NCBI GenBank assembly: GCA_031286695.1
Contig: JAITTY010000009.1
Span: forward strand, 1-64,000
DNA length: 64,000 nucleotides
Source of the DNA: Sphingobacterium sp.
GTDB taxonomy: Bacteria > Bacteroidota > Bacteroidia > Sphingobacteriales > Sphingobacteriaceae
Direction: 5' to 3'
The notes under the pieces are model-generated. The model saw nothing but the letters and a program-made list of their open reading frames with translations. It made no database searches and was not told the origin of the DNA. Each line of letters begins with the position of its first letter. The stretch's first letter is position 1. Of this stretch, positions 39,684-49,572 are shown piece after piece. The translations under genes and the position numbers were made by a program.

Positions 39684-42092
39684 ATGATTGTAAATTCTCT
39701 TAAAACAGCCTATCGTTTTTTAAAAAAACATAAGTTGATCACTTTCATCAATATCACCAGTCTCGCGATTGGCATTACCGCTACGCTGGTGATTTTCTTA
39801 ATGATCCAATACGACTACAGTTTTGATAAGCATGTTCCCAATAAAGAACAAGTATATCGGGTTGTTAACAATGGTGAATTTAAAAATGCAGGTGTCTATG
39901 TGCCATTGGTCCGTACCATGGAATCGGAGCTACCAAACATAGAAGCCGTGGCTCCCATTTATCGAAGCCATGTTCAAAAACTAAAAGTTTCCGTGACAAC
40001 AGATAAATTCCAAACTTTTCCAAAAGAGCAGAAGATAGTTTTCACCAACAGTCAATATTTCGACATTTTTCCTTCGAAATGGTTGGCTGGCAATGCTAAG
40101 GCCTTGAATTCTTCCGGAAATATTATCCTTACGCAGCAATCATTGGAAAAGTTTTATGGAAAAGAACTCCCAACAAATGTCATCGGCAAAACCATCATCT
40201 ATGCAGATAGTATCCCACTTCAAGTCGCGGGTGTAATCGAAAATCCGCAACATAATTCGGATTTCAATTTTGATAGTTTCATAGCTGAGTCAACTATCCC
40301 GCAAGACAATAATTTAAAGAACATGTATACATGGGATGCATGGAACAGCATATCTGATTCCCATCAGGTGCTCATCAAGACAAAAGCACAAAGCAACCCA
40401 CATCTTCTGGAGCGTAATATTGCAAGCCTCCTTAAGAAATATAAAATCAAAGATGGCAAAAAAATCACCGACAAACTCGAATTACAACCTTTGGCTGATG
40501 TTCATTTTGACACAAGATTTAATTACGACGCCACCCATCCCGAAGCTCTCCGTAACTTAATATTGCTGGCGTTCTTTCTTTTAGCGCTAGGTGCGGTAAA
40601 TTTTATCAATCTATCCACGGCGCAATCCATTGAAAGAGCCAAAGAAGTTGGTATCCGCAAAACCTTGGGCAGTTCCAAATCTACCTTGATAAAACAATTC
40701 TTGCTGGAAACATTTCTGATCACCTTGTCGGCGACAGTACTCGCAGTGCTATTACTGCCTTTGTTTTTACATGTCTTTGAAGGATTTATTCCCAAAAATT
40801 TAAGTTTAGACCGTTTAGACAAAACCTTTATTATTTTATTCTTAATCGGGCAGCTTATGACAGTCACTATTCTCGCCGGATTTTATCCTGCTTGGGTATT
40901 GACGGGTTACGCCCCTGTACTGGCACTCAAAAATCAATTAGGGAAAAACACCAACCTTTCCAGAAGTACATGGGTACGCAAAGCATTAACTATTTTTCAG
41001 TTTGTCATGGCACAGGCTTTTCTCATTTGTGTGCTCGTTGTTGTTCGGCAGATCAACTATGTCACTCATAAGGATATGGGATTTCAAAAAGACGCTATTG
41101 TGAATGTCTACATTCCTGGAGCTTTCCAAAATTCGGCAAAAGGTGTGGTCCTTAAAAATGAGCTCAAAAAGCTAACAGATATTAAGGCAATCAGTTTCGG
41201 GAACATTGCACCCGCGATGAACGGTTGGATGACCACAGCAATTACCTACGATCAATCAGCAGACAAAGAATCCTTGACTTTTGATAGCCGATCGGGTGAT
41301 GAAAACTATTTAGATGTCTATCAAATTCCACTTCTAGCAGGAAGAAATGTCCGTTTACTGGATTCCACGAGTGAAATGTTGATCAATAGAAAAGGTCTTG
41401 AATTACTACATATCAAAAATCCGCAAGATGCCATTGGCAAAACCTTCGAAAATGGACAAAATATCATCGTTGGCGTAATGGAGGATTTTGATCTGGCCTC
41501 TGCCCGGCAGGCGGTTAAACCAGTGCTCTATACAGGTAGCAAACAAGGATATGTACTCCATATTGCATTGGATCAATCGCATCCCGAAAACTGGAAAAAT
41601 GCCATTGATAAAATAACGTCAAGCTACAAATCGGTTTTCCCCGATGATGAATTGGACCTGCGGTTTGTGGATGAGGTAATCCAAAACTTCTATACACAAG
41701 AGAAGCAGCTGTCTAAGCTCTTATCCTGGGCAGTAGGACTTTCTGTGCTCATCGCTGGACTGGGTTTATTTGGATTAGCCATATTTACGGCAAATCAACG
41801 TACAAAAGAGATAGGCATTCGTAAAGTACTCGGTGCATCTGTTTTCCAGATCACATTTCTACTCCTTAAAAATTTACTTTCGTTGGTTGCCATAGCCTGT
41901 CTGGTCGCCTTTCCCATTGCTTATTATTTTATGCATAACTGGCTCAATGACTTTGTTTACCGAACAACAATAAGTCCCTGGATTTTTGGACTCTCTGCCC
42001 TAGGATTGATTGCATTTGCGAGTTTTGTACTTTCAACCAAAAGTGTCTTTGCAGCAAAAGCAAATCCAATAAATAGTTTAAGGGACGAATGA
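39684..42092 (+). CDS. FtsX/MacB-like ABC permease, copy 7
   Basis: 802 aa, 48 bases after copy 6. It starts MIVNSLKTAYRFLKKHK, unlike the MIKN start of most copies, and pairs with copy 3 through KWLAGN in the first periplasmic core and LLAGRNV in the second. The cytoplasmic motifs are KEVGIRKTLGSS (about 319) and KEIGIRKVLGAS (about 707). It ends NPINSLRDE. Confidence 0.95.
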   Translation: MIVNSLKTAYRFLKKHKLITFINITSLAIGITATLVIFLMIQYDYSFDKHVPNKEQVYRVVNNGEFKNAGVYVPLVRTMESELPNIEAVAPIYRSHVQKLKVSVTTDKFQTFPKEQKIVFTNSQYFDIFPSKWLAGNAKALNSSGNIILTQQSLEKFYGKELPTNVIGKTIIYADSIPLQVAGVIENPQHNSDFNFDSFIAESTIPQDNNLKNMYTWDAWNSISDSHQVLIKTKAQSNPHLLERNIASLLKKYKIKDGKKITDKLELQPLADVHFDTRFNYDATHPEALRNLILLAFFLLALGAVNFINLSTAQSIERAKEVGIRKTLGSSKSTLIKQFLLETFLITLSATVLAVLLLPLFLHVFEGFIPKNLSLDRLDKTFIILFLIGQLMTVTILAGFYPAWVLTGYAPVLALKNQLGKNTNLSRSTWVRKALTIFQFVMAQAFLICVLVVVRQINYVTHKDMGFQKDAIVNVYIPGAFQNSAKGVVLKNELKKLTDIKAISFGNIAPAMNGWMTTAITYDQSADKESLTFDSRSGDENYLDVYQIPLLAGRNVRLLDSTSEMLINRKGLELLHIKNPQDAIGKTFENGQNIIVGVMEDFDLASARQAVKPVLYTGSKQGYVLHIALDQSHPENWKNAIDKITSSYKSVFPDDELDLRFVDEVIQNFYTQEKQLSKLLSWAVGLSVLIAGLGLFGLAIFTANQRTKEIGIRKVLGASVFQITFLLLKNLLSLVAIACLVAFPIAYYFMHNWLNDFVYRTTISPWIFGLSALGLIAFASFVLSTKSVFAAKANPINSLRDE

Positions 42093-42156
42093 ATCTGTTC
42101 ATAAAGCAGTAGGTTTATTATTTATAACATGTATTAATCACTTAAAACCCATAACA

Positions 42157-44538
42157 ATGATAAAGAACTTCATCAAAACCGCATGGCGAAGTATTTTTTC
42201 TAATAAATTTTATAGTGCCATTAATATTTTAGGATTAACAGCAGGATTGGTTGTGGGGATATTCCTATTGCTCTGGATTCAGGATGAGCTGTCCTTTGAC
42301 CGATTCCATAAACAGCAGCGATCCATTTACAAAATAGGTATAGAAGGTGGAACAGGGATATCAAAACGAATCTTTGGATCCATCATTGCTCCCGTAGGGA
42401 GTTTTGCAAAAAAAGAGATTCCTGAAGTCCAAGATGCAGTACGTATTTTTAAGATTGGAGATGCTGCACTTAAATATAAGGAGAAGAGATTTAATGAAAA
42501 GAATTTTGCATTTGTAGACCCCAGTTATTTTAGTATTTTCGATTTTCCGCTACTAGAGGGCAATCCAAAACAGCCTTTTCCTGACAACAATTCCATTGTA
42601 ATTACACAGCGTACGGCACACAGATATTTTGGCGATGAAAATCCCATTGGAAAAACTGTAACATTAGGTATAGAGGATCTATGTGTTGTCTCAGGTGTCA
42701 TTGCCGATTATCCAGAAAACTCCACTTTTCAATTTCAGGTTCTGCTTCCCATTTCGAGATTTAACGAACAGGCCTATATTAAAAATAAAACGACCTATGA
42801 TAATAAGACCTTTCTATCGTCCATGGATGAAGATTGGTCTAGTTTTTCGTTTGAAACCTATCTGTTGCTAAGGCCTGATGCAAATCTTGCTGCAGTCTCA
42901 AAAAAGCTACAGGCGATACATGAAAGGAACAAACCTGAAGACGCCCCTGTTCCCTATGTTACACAAGCACTCGCAAAAGTGCATCTCTATCAAATGGACG
43001 GCAGCGACGGTGGCATTGGAAGTGTTCGGATTTTTATAGGTGTAGCAATTATGATTATTGTCATCGCAAGTATCAATTATATCAATCTTTCCACAGCACG
43101 CTCTTTATCCCGAGCAAAAGAAGTAGGAATTCGCAAAATAATTGGTGCGGGCAAAAAAGAACTTTTTTTTCAATTTATATTGGAAACGGCCATGCTATTT
43201 ACCCTTGCATCATTACTAGCACTGGCGCTCGTATTTATCGGCCTTCCCTGGTTTAATAATTTCTCGGGCAAACAGATTTCTTTACAGCTCTTTAATTCCA
43301 CGCTATGGCTAAGTGTGCTGATCATGCTTATAGGGACATTGGCACTTACAAGTGTATACCCGGCCCTGCTTTTATCAAAATTTGATCCGATTAAAGTGCT
43401 CAAAGGCCGATTTGTCTTCAAAAACTCCAGTGCAAGAAAGATATTGGTGGTCCTACAGTTTACCGTTTCTATCATCCTGATCACCTTAACAATCGTTATT
43501 GGCCGTCAATTGGATTATATCCGGCATAAAAACCTTGGTTATGAAAAAGATCATATTATTTCCGTTGCCATGGCCCCCAAAATGTCCAGTCATTTTGATG
43601 CAGTCAAAACTGAATTATTAAAAAATAAGGATATTAATGCGGTAATCCGCTTAGGACGAGATATGGTTTACGGCGGCGGTTCAACAGGAGATAACGATTG
43701 GGAAGGAAAACCCAGCAAATCAAATCTCTGGTTCAATATGACATACGCCGATCAGTCTGCGCTCAACTTTTTTAAGATAAAAATTACCCAAGGCCGTAAT
43801 TTCACGGGTTCCATAGCCGATTCAACACATTTCATTATCAATGAAACGGCAGTACGGGAAATGGGGCTAAAAGATCCTATTGGCACGCGCTTACGCATTC
43901 GAACAGTTCCGGGAACTATTATTGGTGTTGTAAAGGACTTTAATTATGCCAGCGTGAGACAAAAAATCGAACCCATGGTATTTCAATATAGTCCAAAAGA
44001 CTGTTGGCAGCTTTACGTTAAAACAACAGCATCCGGAACAAAATCCGCATTAAATACCTTACAGCAAATCTGGAAAAGTTATTATGATGATATGCCAATG
44101 AGTTATAGTTTTCTTGACGAAAACTATCAAAAGCAATATATGAATGAACAGAAACAAGGCACCTTATTCAACTTTTTTGCGATGATTGCCATTGTTATCT
44201 CCTGTCTAGGACTCTTAGGACTATGTACTTATACAGCACAGGTTAGAACCAAAGAAATTGGCATCAGAAAGGTCCTTGGTGCAACGGTATTCAACATCAT
44301 ACAATTACTAAATAGGGAATTTTTACTCCTTGTCATTTTAGCCAATGTCATCGCTATACCGATAGCTGTATATTTCAGCATAAACTGGCTCGATGGCTTT
44401 GCGTTTAGAACAACGCTCCCAGTTACTATATTTCTATATGCCGCCGGGATAACCATTGCGATTGCATTATTTACGGTAAGCTTCCAATCCATCAAGGCCG
44501 CATATGCCAATCCTGTAAAAAGTTTGCACGATGAATAG
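42157..44538 (+). CDS. FtsX/MacB-like ABC permease, copy 8
   Basis: 793 aa, 64 bases after copy 7. It belongs with copies 1 and 4 by DNDWEGKPSK in the second periplasmic core. The cytoplasmic motifs are KEVGIRKIIGAG (about 321) and KEIGIRKVLGAT (about 698). It ends NPVKSLHDE, with His for Arg in the tail. Confidence 0.95.
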   Translation: MIKNFIKTAWRSIFSNKFYSAINILGLTAGLVVGIFLLLWIQDELSFDRFHKQQRSIYKIGIEGGTGISKRIFGSIIAPVGSFAKKEIPEVQDAVRIFKIGDAALKYKEKRFNEKNFAFVDPSYFSIFDFPLLEGNPKQPFPDNNSIVITQRTAHRYFGDENPIGKTVTLGIEDLCVVSGVIADYPENSTFQFQVLLPISRFNEQAYIKNKTTYDNKTFLSSMDEDWSSFSFETYLLLRPDANLAAVSKKLQAIHERNKPEDAPVPYVTQALAKVHLYQMDGSDGGIGSVRIFIGVAIMIIVIASINYINLSTARSLSRAKEVGIRKIIGAGKKELFFQFILETAMLFTLASLLALALVFIGLPWFNNFSGKQISLQLFNSTLWLSVLIMLIGTLALTSVYPALLLSKFDPIKVLKGRFVFKNSSARKILVVLQFTVSIILITLTIVIGRQLDYIRHKNLGYEKDHIISVAMAPKMSSHFDAVKTELLKNKDINAVIRLGRDMVYGGGSTGDNDWEGKPSKSNLWFNMTYADQSALNFFKIKITQGRNFTGSIADSTHFIINETAVREMGLKDPIGTRLRIRTVPGTIIGVVKDFNYASVRQKIEPMVFQYSPKDCWQLYVKTTASGTKSALNTLQQIWKSYYDDMPMSYSFLDENYQKQYMNEQKQGTLFNFFAMIAIVISCLGLLGLCTYTAQVRTKEIGIRKVLGATVFNIIQLLNREFLLLVILANVIAIPIAVYFSINWLDGFAFRTTLPVTIFLYAAGITIAIALFTVSFQSIKAAYANPVKSLHDE

Positions 44539-44570
44539 TTTATATTTGAGAACCAAAACAACAGCATAAA

Positions 44571-46934
44571 ATGATCCGATTATTCCTAAAAACAGCGCTT
44601 AGAAATTTGAAACGCAGTCCACTAAATACAACAATAAATATTTTGGGATTAGCACTAGGCTTTACTGTTGCCCTGATAAGTACGTTATGGGTGCTTAAAC
44701 AGCTTTCTTTTGATAAGCACCACAACAATTATCAGCATATTTATCAGGTAATGATGACGGGCACTTTCAATGATGAGAAATCAACTGATCGCTCCACCCC
44801 TATTCCTTTGGTCAAAACGATCGCATCTGATTTCAAAAATGAGATGCCAGATGCCACTTTGATCACCAATATGGAAAGCAACAATCTGAAAGTAGGCGAT
44901 AAAAAATTAAATGCTCCGGGGTTTTATGCCCTAGGAAAGTTTTCCGAATTATTCTCCCTCGAGTCTCTAAAAGGCAACAATGCTACTCCGACCAGTCCAT
45001 CAACCATTATTATTTCCGAATCCTTGGCAAAACGACTGTTCGACCAGACAGACGTTATCGGAAAAATGCTTCAATTGAATGGTAAAGAACAGTATACTAT
45101 TCAAGGTGTGTATAAAGATATTCCTGAAAACAGCACCTTTTATGGTTTGGATTATGTATTGCCTTTCGTCGACTATCTCGCTAAAGATCAAGGGGTAGAA
45201 GACAGCTGGTCCAGCTGCTTTTTTAGCACCTTCGCCAAAATCGACAATGCTGCCTTTGTTCCCGCTTTGGAAAATAAACTAACAAATATCATCAACAAAA
45301 AATTGACGGATATAAAACCTGAGATCCTATTACATCCCATGTCCAAATGGCACTTATACGATTCATTTAAGAATGGAAAGAACATAGGCGGGCAGATTCA
45401 ATATGTATGGATGTTTGCCTGGATCAGCGTATTCATTATTTTATTGGCTAGTATAAATTTTATTAATCTGAGTACGGCAAGAAGTCTAAAAAGAGGGAAA
45501 GAAATTGGTGTTTTAAAATCTGTTGGTGTCAATCGCAGACAACTTATTGCTGGCTTTCTTGTGGAATCTATCCTCGCGGTAGCCTGTGCTTTTTTGATCG
45601 CTGTTCTATTCGCTACATTGTTGTTGCCTTGGGTCAATACAATCACCCATACAAGCTTACATATACCTTTTACAGATCTTCGATTCTATTGTTACTCTCT
45701 ATTCGGAATACTTACTATTGGTGTTCTTGCAGGCATGTATCCGGCATTATTTTTATCGGCTTTTAATCCTATTCTTGCATTGAAAGGTAAGATCAATAGT
45801 AGAAAAGGTGGATCCCGAACGCGGAAAGCGATGGTCATTGTCCAATTTGCCATTTCTATTTTCCTGATGATATCTACCTATCTCGTGATCCAGCAACTGC
45901 GTTATACAAAGGATCGTCCTATCGGTTATAAAAGTTCCAATTTGGTGAATATCACATCCTCTAGCCCTACGATTGTCAAAAACTTTGACCTCCTCCGGAA
46001 AGAATTAATCGAGCAACGATTAATTCAGGATGCCGCACTTTCTTCCAGCTTTGTCAACCGTCTATCCTTGACAGGAGGTGGATTTAATTGGCAGGGTAAC
46101 GATACAAGGGACGGTGCAATTATGGGTATCTTCACCATAGATGACAACTTTGCAGAGACTGTACAATGGAATTTTATAAAAGGTCGTAATTTTTCAAAAG
46201 ATTTTAAAACAGATTCAACGGCCGTTATTCTGAATGAAGCTGCTGCTAGATTTATGGGCATTACCGACCTTAACAGTAAACAGCTTTCACGTGCGGGTAT
46301 CGACTATCATATCGTAGGTATAATCAAAAATACACTTTCCGAATCGCCTTTTAAATCGATTACGCCAACAGCATATTTCCTCAAATTTTTACCGAAGAAC
46401 AAAATCACACTTCAATTAAATGAAAAACAAGATCTTAAGCAGGACTTAAAAGCTATTGCGACAACGTTCAATCGCATAGATCCCGACCTGATTTTTGATT
46501 ATACATTTACGGATCAGGAATATGCCAAACAGTTTCAACAAATGGAAATGATTAAGAGCTTAACAAGTCTATTTACAGGTCTTGCTATACTTATTTCCTG
46601 CCTTGGTCTCTACGCATTGGTTTCCTTTCTTACGGAGCAACGTGAAAAAGAAATAGGCATTCGTAAAGTATTAGGCGCATCAGAAGTTGGCTTGTGGCGA
46701 CTACTTTCTACAGAATATGTTTGGCTTACGGGCATCGGCTTTGTACTTGCTGCTCCGCTAGCTTACCTCTTGATGGAATCATGGCTCGAAAATTATGTTT
46801 ATCGCATATCAATTACATGGACGGTCTTTGCTACCACAGGATTAACCGCATTTGTCATTACCTTGCTGACAGTCAGTTACCAAGCGATTAAGGCAACATG
46901 GGCAAACCCTGTAAAAACCTTAAGGAGCGAATAA
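44571..46934 (+). CDS. FtsX/MacB-like ABC permease, copy 9
   Basis: 787 aa, 32 bases after copy 8, so cotranscription is likely. The first cytoplasmic motif has drifted strongly, KEIGVLKSVGVN (about 310), while the second, KEIGIRKVLGAS (about 693), is canonical. The second periplasmic core has FNWQGND. It ends NPVKTLRSE. It is the last copy before a 215-base gap that holds regulator sites C and a sigma-54-like promoter. Confidence 0.95.
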   Translation: MIRLFLKTALRNLKRSPLNTTINILGLALGFTVALISTLWVLKQLSFDKHHNNYQHIYQVMMTGTFNDEKSTDRSTPIPLVKTIASDFKNEMPDATLITNMESNNLKVGDKKLNAPGFYALGKFSELFSLESLKGNNATPTSPSTIIISESLAKRLFDQTDVIGKMLQLNGKEQYTIQGVYKDIPENSTFYGLDYVLPFVDYLAKDQGVEDSWSSCFFSTFAKIDNAAFVPALENKLTNIINKKLTDIKPEILLHPMSKWHLYDSFKNGKNIGGQIQYVWMFAWISVFIILLASINFINLSTARSLKRGKEIGVLKSVGVNRRQLIAGFLVESILAVACAFLIAVLFATLLLPWVNTITHTSLHIPFTDLRFYCYSLFGILTIGVLAGMYPALFLSAFNPILALKGKINSRKGGSRTRKAMVIVQFAISIFLMISTYLVIQQLRYTKDRPIGYKSSNLVNITSSSPTIVKNFDLLRKELIEQRLIQDAALSSSFVNRLSLTGGGFNWQGNDTRDGAIMGIFTIDDNFAETVQWNFIKGRNFSKDFKTDSTAVILNEAAARFMGITDLNSKQLSRAGIDYHIVGIIKNTLSESPFKSITPTAYFLKFLPKNKITLQLNEKQDLKQDLKAIATTFNRIDPDLIFDYTFTDQEYAKQFQQMEMIKSLTSLFTGLAILISCLGLYALVSFLTEQREKEIGIRKVLGASEVGLWRLLSTEYVWLTGIGFVLAAPLAYLLMESWLENYVYRISITWTVFATTGLTAFVITLLTVSYQAIKATWANPVKTLRSE

Positions 46935-46942
46935 TGTCAATT

Positions 46943-46980
46943 TGTTCGGGGACGGACACTACACTGTCCGTTTCCGAACA
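46943..46980. promoter_or_regulatory. Tandem regulator sites C (upstream of permease 10)
   Basis: Two sites, 46943-46958 (TGTTC-N6-GGACA) and 46965-46980 (TGTCC-N6-GAACA), have centres 22 bp apart. Arms, order and spacing are identical to sites D at 59318-59355 while the intervening bases differ, so selection on the arms is likely. Confidence 0.8.
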
Positions 46981-47033
46981 TTGGAGACGTTCAAAAAATA
47001 ACAACAAAAACCTAAAAATCAATACATTATATT

Positions 47034-47051
47034 TATGGCAAACGAATTGAA
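47034..47051 (+). promoter_or_regulatory. Probable sigma-54 promoter of permease 10
   Basis: TATGGCAAACGAATTGAA has GG and, ten bases on, GA in a TTGAA context (one base from TTGCA). It lies 54 bases past regulator sites C. The start would be near 47061, exactly at a 7-bp hairpin (TTGCTAT / ATAGCAA, 47062-47082) that would cap the 5' end of the mRNA. Confidence 0.65.
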
Positions 47052-47149
47052 CTAGCTGAATTTGCTATTTTTCATATAGCAATGCTTCTTTCTAAAGTGA
47101 GCTTGCGGAGATGAATATAGTCTAATTAATAGTCTAAATGCTCATGATC

Positions 47150-49540
47150 ATGGTAAAGAATTATTTTAAAATCGCTTGGAGGAATATTAGAAAAAACAAA
47201 GGATTTTCTCTTTTAAATATGTTTGGACTTAGTATCGGAATAACATGTTTTCTATTGTTGGCAGCATATATATACCATGAATCAAGCTATGAGCGTTTCC
47301 TCCCTAATGCCGACCGTCTTGCCTATATCAGCCTCACCTACAAGTCGCCGAACAGCACGGAAGAAGTAAATTCTTCGGTAACACCAACAGGCCTAGCTCC
47401 GACCATACAAGCAGAATTTCCAGAGGTAGAACAGGCAACCAGACTTTACGGCTATACCAAAGGCAGTAAGATAGAATACAAGGAAGCGTTGATCACTGAA
47501 AAAGGTCTATTATATGCAGACCAAAATATTTTTAAGACATTAGGCTATAAATTTATTGAAGGGGACTCGAAATCAGCGTTAGCAGAGCCTAATCAAATTG
47601 TCCTAACAGAGAAATTAGCGGAGAAATATTTCCCTAATCAACCGGCGATCGGTCAGACGCTATCCATTGATAAAGTCAACTGGAAAATCACAGGCATTAT
47701 CGCAGACTTGCCTACAAATACGCAGCTGAATTTCTCTGCACTTCTTTCCAACAAAGGATTAGAACGCTACAAAGAAATGGCTTGGTCATCTGCGAATGAT
47801 ATCAGCATAGCACTCTTAAAAAACAAAAATCAATTCAGTTTGATCCAGCAGAAATTAGATCAAATGGCAAAATCAAAATTTGCTGAAGCAACAAAACAAG
47901 GCTATCAATTTCGATTTGTCCTAGAAAAGCTGACCGATATCCATCTTCATTCCAAGGCTGCAGGTACAGGTAACATGACCTCTATCTATATTTTAATAGC
48001 CTTGGGTACTGCACTCATTATCCTTACCTGTATCAATTTTACAAATTTGGTATTGGCACATGCCCTCGAACGAAAAAAAGAAATCGGGGTCAAAAAAGTT
48101 TTGGGTGCCGCAAGGAAAACAATATTCTTTCAATTCTTTTTTGAATGCAGTATCATGGTCTTTCTGGCTGTCGCTTTTAGTCTTCTGACAACAGTACTCC
48201 TGTTACCAGTATTCAGTTCATTTATGGGCACCGAAATGAAATTGACTGTATGGACGGACCCTCGATTCTATGCTATTTTGCTTGTTTTCGTTGTCCTGCT
48301 GACACTTCTATCCGGTGGCTGGCCAGCTTATTCGATCGCCAGTTCAAAACCTATTTCTATTTTCAAACGAAAACTTACTGAAAAACAACATGGAATATCA
48401 CTCAGCAAAGTACTCGTAACATTTCAGTTCAGTATCTCTATATTCTTTATTATATGCACCTTATTTGCCAGTAGACAGATGGATTTTATCCAGTCCAAAA
48501 ATACAGGTTTGGATCGCTCTGATATGCTGGTCATTGATGGGCGAGGATGGCAAGATAAAGAAAGACAATTGTTAAAAGACAAATTACTGCAGCTCAATAG
48601 TGTCCAAGGAGTGACTGCTTCGTATGATAACCCAGTCAATATCCAAGGCGGATACAGCATTAGTGAGGTAGAGGGGCAACCCAGTGATTTTGATATGAAT
48701 GTTACTGCAATCCCGATTGAAAAAGATTTTGTATCCGTTTTTCATATCCCAACTGTCGCTGGCGCACCGCTTTCAGATACGGATATCTTACGCGCACGGG
48801 ATACCATCTCACCAGAATATGGTTTTGTAGTAAATACCCTCGCGGCATCGGCCATGGGGTTTACGCCAGAACAAGCAATTGGAAAGAAAATCAATTTAAA
48901 CGGACGCAAGGGAAGCATCAAACAAGTTGTTGCGAGTTTTAATTTTGCTTCACTCCACAACGAAGTCAAACCAATCGTACTTTTTCCTGAGTATTACTAT
49001 TTCGGCAATATTTTCGTTCGGCTCAATCCTACTACGCCTCTAAAAGATGCCCTGGCACAAGTAAAAGCTGTCATCAAAGACATCGACTCAAAAAACAGTT
49101 TTGAATATCATTTTCTCAATGACGACTATAACAAGCTATATCTCAAAGATCAGCAAACAACCCGTGTAATGCAGCTGTTTTCGATCATTACAATTGCTAT
49201 CGCCTGTATGGGACTATTTGCGCTATCAGCATACGCTGTGCAACAGCGCTTCAAAGAGATCGGTATCCGTAAAGTATTAGGTGCCTCAACAGGCAAAATT
49301 GTCCAGATATTAAGTGTGGACTTTATGGCACTGGTCTTCTCCGCTGTCTTAATCAGTGTGCCATTGGGCTGGTATGCCATGCACCGTTGGGTGGAAAATT
49401 TTGCGTATCACATTACATTGGACTGGTGGGTATTTATCCTGGCGGCAACCAGCGCATTATTGGTATCATTTGTTACCATCAGTTTTCAAACTGTAAAAGC
49501 AGCAATTGTAAACCCGGTTGATAGTTTAAGGGACGAATAG
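47150..49540 (+). CDS. FtsX/MacB-like ABC permease, copy 10
   Basis: 796 aa from the ATG at 47150 (MVKNYFKIAWRNIRKNKG). ATGs at 47138 and 47144 are in frame but would add residues absent from the other copies. The first cytoplasmic motif is KEIGVKKVLGAA (Arg to Lys, about 308); the second is canonical, KEIGIRKVLGAS (about 702). It heads a new transcription unit with its own probable sigma-54 promoter. It ends NPVDSLRDE. Confidence 0.94.
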   Translation: MVKNYFKIAWRNIRKNKGFSLLNMFGLSIGITCFLLLAAYIYHESSYERFLPNADRLAYISLTYKSPNSTEEVNSSVTPTGLAPTIQAEFPEVEQATRLYGYTKGSKIEYKEALITEKGLLYADQNIFKTLGYKFIEGDSKSALAEPNQIVLTEKLAEKYFPNQPAIGQTLSIDKVNWKITGIIADLPTNTQLNFSALLSNKGLERYKEMAWSSANDISIALLKNKNQFSLIQQKLDQMAKSKFAEATKQGYQFRFVLEKLTDIHLHSKAAGTGNMTSIYILIALGTALIILTCINFTNLVLAHALERKKEIGVKKVLGAARKTIFFQFFFECSIMVFLAVAFSLLTTVLLLPVFSSFMGTEMKLTVWTDPRFYAILLVFVVLLTLLSGGWPAYSIASSKPISIFKRKLTEKQHGISLSKVLVTFQFSISIFFIICTLFASRQMDFIQSKNTGLDRSDMLVIDGRGWQDKERQLLKDKLLQLNSVQGVTASYDNPVNIQGGYSISEVEGQPSDFDMNVTAIPIEKDFVSVFHIPTVAGAPLSDTDILRARDTISPEYGFVVNTLAASAMGFTPEQAIGKKINLNGRKGSIKQVVASFNFASLHNEVKPIVLFPEYYYFGNIFVRLNPTTPLKDALAQVKAVIKDIDSKNSFEYHFLNDDYNKLYLKDQQTTRVMQLFSIITIAIACMGLFALSAYAVQQRFKEIGIRKVLGASTGKIVQILSVDFMALVFSAVLISVPLGWYAMHRWVENFAYHITLDWWVFILAATSALLVSFVTISFQTVKAAIVNPVDSLRDE

Positions 49541-49572
49541 AAGAATCTTATCACGATCATTACTCAATAACT

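Noticed and set aside
46943..46980. Reading the dyad after permease 9 as a rho-independent terminator
   Set aside because: No T tract follows, and the same four arms with the same 6-base spacers recur at 59318-59355 upstream of a sigma-54 promoter, so tandem protein-binding sites explain it better.
47138..47149. Upstream ATGs for permease copy 10
   Set aside because: They add MLMI before the array's conserved MxKNYxKIAWR start; the ATG at 47150 aligns with the other copies.
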